19,517 nt of DNA from an uncultured Thermomicrobiales bacterium (GTDB lineage: Bacteria; Chloroflexota; Chloroflexia; Thermomicrobiales; Thermomicrobiaceae). Each line of letters opens with the position of its first letter. Positions within the stretch are counted from its first letter, which is position 1. The translations under genes and the position numbers were made by a program. A model generated the notes under the pieces. That model did not search any database. It saw nothing but the letters and a program-made list of their open reading frames with translations, and was not told where the DNA came from. Shown piece after piece: positions 13,809 through 19,517 of the stretch. The stretch is from assembly GCA_937891245.1 (NCBI GenBank), contig CALAGB010000375.1, positions 1 to 19,517 on the forward strand, in the 5' to 3' direction.

Positions 13809-15545
13809 GTGAAGACACGGTTGATCGCCTGTGTCGTATTAATTTCGGTAATGGTATTTTCGGCCTGTGGCGGCGGATCGTCCAAGAGCACGACCACCGC
13901 CAGTTCCACGACCGCGGCTGGCACCAGCGCCGCGACTGTCGCCGTCGCGACGACAGCGGCCACCCCAGCTCCGGCCACGCCAACGGCACCGGTTGAGCTC
14001 TCCTGGGAAGAGGTCGTGCAGAAGCTGACCCCTTCGACGGTGATGGTCCGGGCCGATTTCCCGGCGACCGCTGTTTCCGATGAAGGATATGGTTCGGGCA
14101 CCGGCATCGTGATGTCGGCCGACGGCTACATTCTGACGAACGCGCACGTCGTCGATGGTGCCGCCGCGCTGACCGTCGCCGCCTCCGGCTCGAACCGCGA
14201 GCGCCCGGCACAGTTCGTCGGTGTGTCGAGCTGCGATGACCTGGCGGTCATCAAGGTCGACGATGTTCAGGGTCTGCAACCGGCCGTCTTCGGAAATAGC
14301 GAGAGCGAAAAAGTCGGCGAAGACGTGGCCGCGATCGGCTATCCGCTCGGCTCAGAGATCGGCACCGATGTGACGATCACGCGCGGCATTATCTCCAAGC
14401 TCGATCAGCCGCTCGATCCGTACGAGAGCCTGATTCAGACCGATGCCGCGATCAATCCCGGCAACTCCGGTGGACCGCTCGTCAATCGCTTTGGTCAGGT
14501 CATCGGCATCAACACACTCGGTGTCGATCCGACCGTAGCGACGAACATCAACTTCGCGATCAGCATCGACCAGGCCCAGCAGGTCATCCCCGATCTCCAG
14601 AAGGGCCACAATCGGCTCTGGCTCGGCATGAACCTCGGCCCGAACAACTACTCCGACTACTTCGGAACCGATGCGGGTATGGTTGTCGAAGCGGTGGCGA
14701 GTAAGAGCCCGGCCTCGGCGGCCGGCGTGCAGCCGGCCTTCCTCCTGACCCAACTCGAAGGCCTGAACGTCGGTTCCAAGGCAGATGTCTGCAAGATCCT
14801 CCGCTCGCATAAGGACGGGGATGGCCTGAAGGTTCAGTTCCTCAACATCACCTCGACCGAGCAGCAGTTGCTTGAGGGCGAGGTGACGATCGGTCAGGAT
14901 AACTCGACTGCCCAGGTGAAGGTGATCAACAGTGAGCCGATTGGCGGTTCGAGCGGCAGCGCCACGGCGACGACCAGCACTGGCTCGGGCGGCACGCCGG
15001 TCGACGCCTCCTGGGACTTCGCCAGCGACACCGGCGATTGGTATAGCGGCGATAGCGACAGCGCGACGGTCACGATCGCCAATGGCACCTACAACGTCGT
15101 CTTCAAGCAGCCGAGCCTGTACAACGTGTACCGGCCGAGCTCGGTACCGAACGCGGGCGATCAGGCGATGGCGGCCGATGTCACGGTAACCGCCGGCTAT
15201 GCCGGTCTGGCGCTCCGCTTCACGGCGTCGAGCGACAACAAGTGGACGTTCTATGACTGCTTCATCAATAACGGCGGTCAGTACGCGTGCGGTGTTGAAG
15301 TGAACGATCAGTACACCGCGCTGGTGCAGCCGACCTCGTCGCCCGCGATCAAGGCGGGGCAGGCAAACACGCTCCAAATGTCCGTCATTGGCACGACGAT
15401 CACGTTCAGCATCAATGGCCAGCAGGTCGCCTCGTTTGACGATGCGACGATCCAGAAGGGGACGATTGGTCTGGAAGCGGGTGGCGGCTCCGACGCCCCC
15501 GGCAACATCGTCTTCGACAACGTGGCGACGGAGTACATGCCGTAA
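13809..15545 (+). CDS. HtrA/trypsin-like serine protease lipoprotein with PDZ-like region and C-terminal LamG-like domain
   Basis: This 578-residue protein is a predicted lipoprotein: the signal sequence ends VFSAC with Cys20 as lipid site. A Ser/Thr/Ala/Pro linker runs to ~62. The HtrA-type protease domain (about 66-262) has the full triad: His113 in LTNAHVVDG, Asp144 in CDDLAVIKV and Ser220 in INPGNSGGPL. Residues ~266-362 (AGMVVEAVASKSPASAAGVQ, SKADVCKIL, GDGLKVQF) look like one divergent PDZ domain. A second low-complexity linker (~379-397) leads to a beta-rich C-terminal domain (about 398-578: WDFASDTGDWYSGD, GLALRFTASSDNKWTFYD, ITFSINGQQVASFDD). This resembles concanavalin/LamG or 3-keto-disaccharide-hydrolase-type sandwiches. 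The start is GTG, with AAAGG about ten bases upstream. Its role is probably envelope protein quality control or processing outside the membrane, with the extra domain perhaps binding glycan. It ends at a strong hairpin. Confidence 0.9.
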   Translation: MKTRLIACVVLISVMVFSACGGGSSKSTTTASSTTAAGTSAATVAVATTAATPAPATPTAPVELSWEEVVQKLTPSTVMVRADFPATAVSDEGYGSGTGIVMSADGYILTNAHVVDGAAALTVAASGSNRERPAQFVGVSSCDDLAVIKVDDVQGLQPAVFGNSESEKVGEDVAAIGYPLGSEIGTDVTITRGIISKLDQPLDPYESLIQTDAAINPGNSGGPLVNRFGQVIGINTLGVDPTVATNINFAISIDQAQQVIPDLQKGHNRLWLGMNLGPNNYSDYFGTDAGMVVEAVASKSPASAAGVQPAFLLTQLEGLNVGSKADVCKILRSHKDGDGLKVQFLNITSTEQQLLEGEVTIGQDNSTAQVKVINSEPIGGSSGSATATTSTGSGGTPVDASWDFASDTGDWYSGDSDSATVTIANGTYNVVFKQPSLYNVYRPSSVPNAGDQAMAADVTVTAGYAGLALRFTASSDNKWTFYDCFINNGGQYACGVEVNDQYTALVQPTSSPAIKAGQANTLQMSVIGTTITFSINGQQVASFDDATIQKGTIGLEAGGGSDAPGNIVFDNVATEYMP

Positions 15546-15576
15546 GGACCACATCAGCGAAGCCGTAACGAGCAGC

Positions 15577-15604
15577 ACCGGCCGTGGCAGATGCCACGGC
15601 CGGT
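15577..15604. terminator. Bidirectional terminator hairpin
   Basis: A perfect 12-bp stem (ACCGGCCGTGGC at 15577-15588, complement at 15593-15604) closes an AGAT loop. It sits 31 bases after the protease stop and faces the convergent 15697-16104 gene. The stem core CGGCCGTGGC is the same as in the hairpin at 1190-1221. Confidence 0.78.
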
Positions 15605-15696
15605 TCGTCAGTGCGGGCATACCGTTCGCTCAGAAGCCGCGGTTCCTTTCGGGTATCGGCGTCACCGGCACGCCGTCAATCAATCGCGAAATACGT

Positions 15697-16104
15697 CTAC
15701 TTCCATTCCCAGATACCGCCGGTGGTCTTGCCGTTCTCGTCGACATCGAATTCAAAGACGACGGCGATGCCATTGAGCTTGGCCAACGATTGGGACATCG
15801 TCTGGTAGATGAGCGCTCCACGCCAACTTGCCGCGGAGCCGTTGCCGGTGAACCGCCCCGCACCGAGGGCGGTCCAGGTGGCGCTGGCGCCGTCGCTGGT
15901 CATCACCACACCCTGTCCGTCGCCAACCATCGTCCCGTCAGGACGTGTTATCGAGGTGTATGTCCCCACATCCGTCCCTTGCTGGCCGAGGAACATGCCG
16001 TTTGCTCGAAACGAGACCTCGACCTGGGGGCCGTGAAGTCCAGACGGCAATACACGCATACCGGTGACCTCGCCCTGCTCGTCACCGAGTTTTTCGCCAA
16101 GCAT
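15697..16104 (-). CDS. Conserved-looking small beta-rich protein of unknown function
   Basis: This 135-residue protein has no signal peptide or membrane segment. The sequence is Gly-rich and alternates polar and hydrophobic residues (EVTGMRVLPSG, QVEVSFRANGMFLG, GTYTSITRPDGTMVGDGQGV, MTSDGASATWTALGAGRFTG, SWRGALIYQTMS, VVFEFDVDENG). This suggests a small antiparallel beta-barrel of lipocalin or allene-oxide-cyclase type. I recognise the pattern from uncharacterised actinobacterial and Chloroflexota proteins but cannot name a family or ligand. The start is well supported by GAGGGAG seven bases upstream. A strong promoter lies at 16187-16215, giving a ~75-base leader. It is monocistronic and convergent with the protease. 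Confidence 0.8.
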   Translation of the reverse strand: MLGEKLGDEQGEVTGMRVLPSGLHGPQVEVSFRANGMFLGQQGTDVGTYTSITRPDGTMVGDGQGVVMTSDGASATWTALGAGRFTGNGSAASWRGALIYQTMSQSLAKLNGIAVVFEFDVDENGKTTGGIWEWK

Positions 16105-16186
16105 ATTCGCGCTCCCTCTCTATCACAGGATGAGTCGATGGTGCAACCCGGATGAGGACCGCGTTCAGTTACCGGTGAATGTCTCC

Positions 16187-16215
16187 ATCATAGCGAGAGC
16201 GATGCCCAGGATCAA
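16187..16215 (-). promoter_or_regulatory. Sigma-70-type promoter for the small beta-rich protein gene
   Basis: On the minus strand, -35 TTGATC (16215-16210), a 17-base spacer and -10 TATGAT (16192-16187, 5 of 6 consensus bases) sit about 85 bases upstream of the ATG at 16104. The stretch upstream of the -35 is AT-rich, like an UP element. Confidence 0.6.
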
Positions 16216-16231
16216 TTAGTTTTCAGGAGTT

Positions 16232-17629
16232 TCATGGTGTCGCCGTGTTCGGCCCAAGCTGCCGCACGACCGCCGCGTGCAGCTTCGGCACCCGGGCGAG
16301 GTGTTCCGGTTTCATCAGGACGCTGCGCAGGACGGTAACGGCTGGCTCGTCCCAGACGATGTGTGGGTCACGGCGAGCGAGCAGTTCGCGTGTGGCGACG
16401 AACATCGCGAGGAAGACCGGGTCGTCCAGATCGTCCATGGTGCGTTGGTAGACCTGTTCGGTGAGCGCCGAGATCGCGCTGGCGTTGACCGCACCGCCCG
16501 CCGGCAGTGGGTAGAAGTTGAGAATGTCCAGCTCCGGCGCGACAACCAGCCGAAATCGTTCGTCATCCGTGAGCAGTTCGGCCCAGGCGAGCGCGGCGCG
16601 CCGTCCCTTGGCGAGGATCGGCCCGAGTCCACGATCCGGTTCGAGTGGAAAACACTTGAAGGTAGCCCAGGTGGCAACGGCAGCCGCTCCGGCGCGGGAG
16701 CATTCAATACTGATCTCGCCGAGATGCAGGTCCCTCGATGTGAAGTAGGTGTACGGCGAGTTATGCACGTAGAAGCGCCCGACGGCCGGATCGCGAAAGA
16801 GCACCGAGCCGCAGCCGTATGGCTGCAAGCCGTGCTTGTGTGGATCGACGACGACGCTATCTGATTCGGCGATCGCCAGAAACGGCGCCGGGTCGATCGC
16901 TGGTTCCGCTTGCCGTGCGACCAGCGTAAAAAAGCCGCCGTAGGCGGCATCGACGTGCACCCGTGCGCCATAGCGCCGTGCCAACGGAATGATCTCGTGG
17001 ATCGGATCGACCGAACCGAGGCCGGTTGTGCCGGCCGTGGCGACAACGGTACCGATCTCGCCCGAGCGGAGTGCGTCTTCCAGCGCGTTCAAATCCATTC
17101 GCCCGTGCGCATCGGTTGGAATCGCGCGAAACGACATGCCGACCACGCCGGCCATCCGACCGTGCGTGTAATGCGCCTGGTCGCTGGCGGCGATGCCTTT
17201 ATCCGGATGCATCGAGCGAGCGATCCAGAGCGCTTCCAGATTGGCGATCGTACCGCTGCTGGTCAGGTGGCCGAGGAACGTCTCGCCGTAGCCGAACATG
17301 CGGGCGAGATCGGCGACGACCTCCTTCTCCATCTGTGAGCTGGCTGGTCCGCCGTCGAGCGCGTGATTATTCGGATTGATCTGCATGGCGATGGCATAGG
17401 CGAGTTCGGCGATGGGATGGGCGGGCTTGAGCATCTGCCCGGCATAACGCGGATGCCCGAAGGGATAGTTGTCGTGCAGCCGCTCGTTCAGTTCAACGAG
17501 AACCTTCGCGATCTTCTCGCCCGGCACCTGCAACGTCTCATCGGCCTCGAACGCGCCGAATCGCGCATTCCAGGCATCGATCCCGGCCAGCCCGCTCGCC
17601 AGCAGATCGAGATACGTCGTCCGCTCCAT
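16232..17629 (-). CDS. Group II PLP-dependent decarboxylase (aromatic/acidic amino-acid type)
   Basis: This 465-residue pyridoxal-phosphate enzyme belongs to the glutamate/tyrosine/aromatic L-amino-acid decarboxylase superfamily. The start at 17629 is set by GGAGG eight bases upstream. The open frame extends further 5' without similarity. Landmarks are [13 protein letters not shown] (about 54-66), [11 protein letters not shown] (124-134), His153 in QAHYTH (ring stacking), [18 protein letters not shown] (193-210), Asp227 in VHVDAAYGG (pyridine-N contact) and Schiff-base Lys265 in [29 protein letters not shown] in the C-terminal half is also family-typical. The substrate cannot be read from sequence: the HKHG(L) type occurs in enzymes annotated as tyrosine or aspartate decarboxylases, and aspartate 1-decarboxylation would feed beta-alanine/CoA synthesis. 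No transporter or pathway partner is adjacent. It appears monocistronic and cytosolic. Confidence 0.9.
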   Translation of the reverse strand: MERTTYLDLLASGLAGIDAWNARFGAFEADETLQVPGEKIAKVLVELNERLHDNYPFGHPRYAGQMLKPAHPIAELAYAIAMQINPNNHALDGGPASSQMEKEVVADLARMFGYGETFLGHLTSSGTIANLEALWIARSMHPDKGIAASDQAHYTHGRMAGVVGMSFRAIPTDAHGRMDLNALEDALRSGEIGTVVATAGTTGLGSVDPIHEIIPLARRYGARVHVDAAYGGFFTLVARQAEPAIDPAPFLAIAESDSVVVDPHKHGLQPYGCGSVLFRDPAVGRFYVHNSPYTYFTSRDLHLGEISIECSRAGAAAVATWATFKCFPLEPDRGLGPILAKGRRAALAWAELLTDDERFRLVVAPELDILNFYPLPAGGAVNASAISALTEQVYQRTMDDLDDPVFLAMFVATRELLARRDPHIVWDEPAVTVLRSVLMKPEHLARVPKLHAAVVRQLGPNTATP

Positions 17630-17758
17630 GCTCACTCCTCCACCCAGAACAGCCCACAACACCGGCACCAGCCGGGCGTGCGGGAAGCGTAGCATGTGCG
17701 GCCACCGTCGCGATGGTGTAGCGGAAGGTACTTCGCGCAGTTGCCGGTTCGAGCGTTG

Positions 17759-17787
17759 TTGACAGCGTAGAGATGGAGTTCTATATT
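17759..17787 (+). promoter_or_regulatory. Strong sigma-70-type promoter for the Tat Cys-rich protein
   Basis: A perfect -35 TTGACA (17759-17764), an optimal 17-base spacer and -10 TATATT (17782-17787, 5 of 6 consensus bases) predict a start near 17794. That gives an ~86-base leader holding two small dyads: GCTG/CAGC flanking TACGTATACG (17797-17814), and TCACCG-TCG-CGGTGA at 17818-17832. Confidence 0.7.
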
Positions 17788-17879
17788 CACATCGTCGCTG
17801 TACGTATACGCAGCATTTCACCGTCGCGGTGACAGTGTGCACCCATTTTGGGGACCGGTTCACGGTTAAGGGGGTTCAC

Positions 17880-18626
17880 ATGGATCAGCAGCGGTTTGAT
17901 GAACTTACCCGTCGTCTGTCGCGGAGCCGGTCCCGTCGTGCGGTGCTGAAAGGGCTGATCGCGGGCGCCGCGGGCGGACTGCTCGGCGTCTCCACCGGTG
18001 GCGTCGCGCTTGCTCGTGGACCGATATCGAGTTCGTCCGGGACGGACGAGCGGTCGTTGATCATGCGCTGGATTCTCTGCAACCTCGATCACCGGCGCGA
18101 TCCATCGTGGGATTTTTGTGGCGGGGAATGCGTCGACCTGGGCAACAACCACGAAAACTGCGGCACCTGTGGTCATGCGTGTGCCTCCTGCGAGCAATGC
18201 GTCGACGGTCAGTGTGTAACCGCCTGTGACGATTCCAATGCCTGCACGACCGACACCTGCGATCACAACACCGGAGAGTGCCTCTACACGCCGATCAACT
18301 GTGACGACGGCAATCCGTGCACGATCGATACGTGCGACCCGGATCTCGGCTGCGTCCACGAGCCGGTTGACTGTAGTGACAACAACGCCTGCACGGTCGA
18401 TACCTGCGACCCAGTGCGTGGGTGCGTGCATGAGCCGATCAATTGCGACGATGGCAATATCTGCACGATCGATACGTGCGATACGCAAACGGGCTGTGTG
18501 CACACGCCGGTCGACTGCGATGACGGTGATCCGTGCACGGTTGATACGTGCGACCCGCAACTCGGGTGCGTGCATACGCCGGTCGACTGTGGCTACCTCC
18601 AGTGCCAGGGCGGGCAGTGCGTCTGA
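17880..18626 (+). CDS. Tat-exported Cys-rich repeat protein
   Basis: This 248-residue secreted protein starts at ATG 17880, with AAGGGGG about six bases upstream. Residues 1-46 form a twin-arginine signal: MDQQRFDELT, then SRRAVLKG (Arg19-Arg20) and a hydrophobic Gly/Ala stretch ending GVALA. After a short linker (47-79), residues 80-113 form a Cys-rich EGF-like segment (CGGECVDLGNNHENCGTCG, ..CEQCVDGQCV). Residues 116-236 are five tandem 24-25-residue repeats of the form CDDGNPCTIDTCDPDLGC + VH.PVD, closed by CQGGQCV. Each repeat keeps four Cys and five or so acidic residues, so disulfide-linked, perhaps calcium-binding, modules are likely. Such repeats are known from large adhesins and secreted proteins of other phyla. 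Tat export implies folding or cofactor loading before secretion, which is unusual for a disulfide-rich protein. The function is unknown. Confidence 0.88.
   Translation: MDQQRFDELTRRLSRSRSRRAVLKGLIAGAAGGLLGVSTGGVALARGPISSSSGTDERSLIMRWILCNLDHRRDPSWDFCGGECVDLGNNHENCGTCGHACASCEQCVDGQCVTACDDSNACTTDTCDHNTGECLYTPINCDDGNPCTIDTCDPDLGCVHEPVDCSDNNACTVDTCDPVRGCVHEPINCDDGNICTIDTCDTQTGCVHTPVDCDDGDPCTVDTCDPQLGCVHTPVDCGYLQCQGGQCV
18225..18587 (+). repeat. Five tandem 72-75-bp Cys-rich coding repeats
   Basis: Repeat units begin at residues 116, 141, 165, 189 and 213 of the Tat protein. The consensus is C-D-D-(G/N)-N-x-C-T-x-D-T-C-D-x-x-x-G-C-V-H-x-P. Unit 1 has one extra residue and differs most (GECLYTP). 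Units 2-5 are close in DNA as well as protein, suggesting recent duplication. Confidence 0.9.
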
Positions 18627-18650
18627 CAACGAGTGTTTGCCAACGAACAC

Positions 18651-18684
18651 GCGGACATCACGCCAACGACGGAGTGATGTCCGC
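18651..18684 (+). terminator. Terminator-like hairpin after the Tat Cys-rich gene
   Basis: A perfect 11-bp stem (GCGGACATCAC at 18651-18661, complement at 18674-18684) with a 12-base loop lies 24 bases after the stop. No T-run follows, so termination strength is uncertain. Confidence 0.6.
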
Positions 18685-18812
18685 ACCCCTGCTTCAGTCT
18701 GAGCGGAGGCAGCAAGGCAGCGACCACAGTTCCCTCTCTTCTCTGCACCGCAACCTGAACATCTCGTCATCGTAACGACTCCCTTCTCGGCAGCAAATTT
18801 GCGATAACCGGA

Positions 18813-18828
18813 CGAAACGCGCGTTTCG
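18813..18828. promoter_or_regulatory. Perfect 16-bp palindrome just upstream of the WYL-like gene
   Basis: CGAAACGC is followed directly by its complement GCGTTTCG, ending three bases before the AAAGGAGG ribosome-binding site of the gene at 18844. It could be an operator or an RNA hairpin controlling translation. Confidence 0.45.
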
Positions 18829-18843
18829 GTAAAGGAGGCGTCT

Positions 18844-19230
18844 GTGGAGCTGTCTGACCGGTTGTGCGAGATGATTCGGGCGCATCGTGTGGTGACGCTG
18901 CGCGCACGGGAGGACCCGGAGGGGCAGTGGCGTGAGGTCGAGCCGCACGCGGTCTACATCGGGAGTAACGAGCGCGGGTTTGTCGATTTCTACCAGCGCG
19001 GCGGCTTTAGCCGGAGCGGCAGGCTGCCCGGCTGGCGGCGGCTTGGCTTGCTCGATGTGCTCGAAATGCAGCCGATCGAGGCGACGTTTGAGCCACGCAC
19101 GGACTACCGGCCGGAGAATCGCGCCTTCTACCGCGCGTTCGTCTGCACGGCGAGCGATGCGAAACCGGGCGATGCGCGATTCGCACCGCCCGGTTCACCT
19201 GACATCGACGAGGTGATTAACCCGTCGTGA
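18844..19230 (+). CDS. Small stand-alone WYL-like domain protein
   Basis: This 128-residue protein starts at GTG, with a full AAAGGAGG six bases upstream. The sequence runs CEMIRAHRVVTLRAREDPEG, WREVEPHAVYIGSNERGFVD, FYQRGGFSRSGRLPGWRRLG, DVLEMQPIEATFEPRTDY and PENRAFYRAFV. This is the strand order and 'veP....y......yQ.gG.S.sg.lpgWr....d' pattern I associate with stand-alone WYL-like proteins. WYL domains are SH3-like sensors of ligands or single-stranded DNA, usually fused to a DNA-binding helix-turn-helix. Here no helix-turn-helix is present, so it is unlikely to bind DNA alone in the usual way. No signal peptide is visible. The stop directly abuts the stop of the convergent NlpC/P60 gene. 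The family call is moderate. Confidence 0.6.
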   Translation: MELSDRLCEMIRAHRVVTLRAREDPEGQWREVEPHAVYIGSNERGFVDFYQRGGFSRSGRLPGWRRLGLLDVLEMQPIEATFEPRTDYRPENRAFYRAFVCTASDAKPGDARFAPPGSPDIDEVINPS

Positions 19231-19517
19231 TCAGCCCGAAATGCGGCGGGCTGTCAGGAAGCGCGGCCCCCAGTAATTGTCCCAGAGGTCGCTGATTGCG
19301 ACACCGGTTCCCTCGTTCTCGGCGTTGATGAACTGACCGTTGCCGATGTAGATTCCGGCATGCGACAGCCCCCACTGATAGGTGTTCTGCTGGAAGACGA
19401 GATCGCCCGGCTGCAGATCGCTCGGGTCGACCGGCGTACCCGCCAGCACCTGGTCGCTCATCGAGCGTGAGAAGCCGCCACCGATCACCTGATTGATGAC
19501 GTAGTAGACGAAGCCGG
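19231..19517 (-). CDS. NlpC/P60-family cell-wall hydrolase, C-terminal part (5' end outside window)
   Basis: Only the last ~95 residues are present, and the frame is open through the right edge. The edge reads GFVYYVINQVIGGG, which matches the 'DCSG(F/L)V.Y' helix, so the catalytic Cys lies just outside the window. LQPGDLVFQQN (about 36-46 from the edge) and SHAGIYIGNGQFINAENEG carry the conserved Gly-Asp-Leu turn and the catalytic His. WGPRFLTARRI is the usual C-terminal strand. Members cut gamma-D-glutamyl-diaminopimelate or related peptide bonds in peptidoglycan and are normally exported with other N-terminal wall-binding domains, which cannot be seen here. The gene converges tail to tail with the WYL-like gene with no spacer. 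Confidence 0.9.
   Translation of the reverse strand, partial: GFVYYVINQVIGGGFSRSMSDQVLAGTPVDPSDLQPGDLVFQQNTYQWGLSHAGIYIGNGQFINAENEGTGVAISDLWDNYWGPRFLTARRISG

Noticed and set aside
14352..15620. 422-codon open frame antisense to the protease
   Set aside because: The composition is Arg/Ala-rich and mirrors conserved protease motifs on the other strand. There is no independent coding evidence.
17630..17863. 78-codon N-terminal extension of the PLP decarboxylase
   Set aside because: The GGAGG site directly upstream of the ATG at 17629, the absence of family similarity in the extension, and overlap with the divergent promoter all favour the shorter protein.
17787..18770. 327-codon open frame antisense to the Cys-rich repeats, with repetitive Arg/Val/Asp sequence
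   Set aside because: Its repetitiveness is a by-product of the coding repeats on the plus strand. The plus frame has a Tat signal, promoter and ribosome-binding site.

Overview
The window is high-GC bacterial DNA, densely coded on both strands. No rRNA, tRNA, CRISPR array or intact mobile element was seen. The style suggests a Chloroflexota lineage, possibly Thermomicrobia-like. The grounds are Tat substrates opening with a 'MDQQRFDELT...SRRAVLKG' leader, collagen-like secreted proteins with an 'IPD..VFH.C' head module, Ser/Thr/Pro-rich lipoprotein linkers, GTG starts and strong Shine-Dalgarno sites. This placement is inference from protein style, not a database result.

Layout. (1) 1-987: the 3' part of an M28-type metallopeptidase-like gene. 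(2) 1261-2175 (-) and 9268-10299 (-): two paralogous secreted collagen-like proteins with identical architecture and different triplet chemistry, 7 kb apart and in the same orientation. (3) Between them lie an Asp/Glu (hydantoin) racemase-family gene (2694-3395, +), an electron-transfer cluster on the minus strand, and a divergent response regulator/histidine kinase pair (7214-9207, +). In transcription order the cluster is a haem-binding CxxCH protein, an exported FMN-binding protein with an SGAT flavinylation motif, an ApbE flavin transferase, and a fusion of an NqrB/RnfD-like membrane domain with a ferredoxin-reductase-type flavoprotein. (4) 10655-12105 (-): a CDF metal transporter followed by an overlapping, decayed secreted-protein gene. 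(5) 12292-13197 (+): a YihY/BrkB membrane protein. (6) 13809-15545 (+): an HtrA-like lipoprotein protease with an added C-terminal beta-sandwich domain, preceded by about 600 bp of non-coding DNA that carries a promoter with a palindrome on its -10. (7) 15697-17629 (-): a small beta-rich protein of unknown function and a PLP-dependent decarboxylase. (8) 17880-19517: a Tat-exported Cys-rich protein with five tandem 24-25-residue repeats, a small stand-alone WYL-like protein behind a perfect palindrome, and the 3' end of an NlpC/P60 cell-wall hydrolase running off the right edge.

How the genes work together. The most coherent system is the haem/FMN/ApbE/NqrB-FNR cluster. Its parts predict a route for electrons from cytosolic NAD(P)H, through FAD and a membrane segment, to an exported covalent flavoprotein and a membrane-anchored cytochrome, with the adjacent two-component system as the likely regulator. 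Much of the rest is cell-envelope biology: surface collagens, secreted or lipid-anchored proteases, a Tat Cys-rich protein and a cell-wall hydrolase. Most convergent gene pairs are separated by strong bidirectional hairpins. Two of these hairpins share nearly the same stem.
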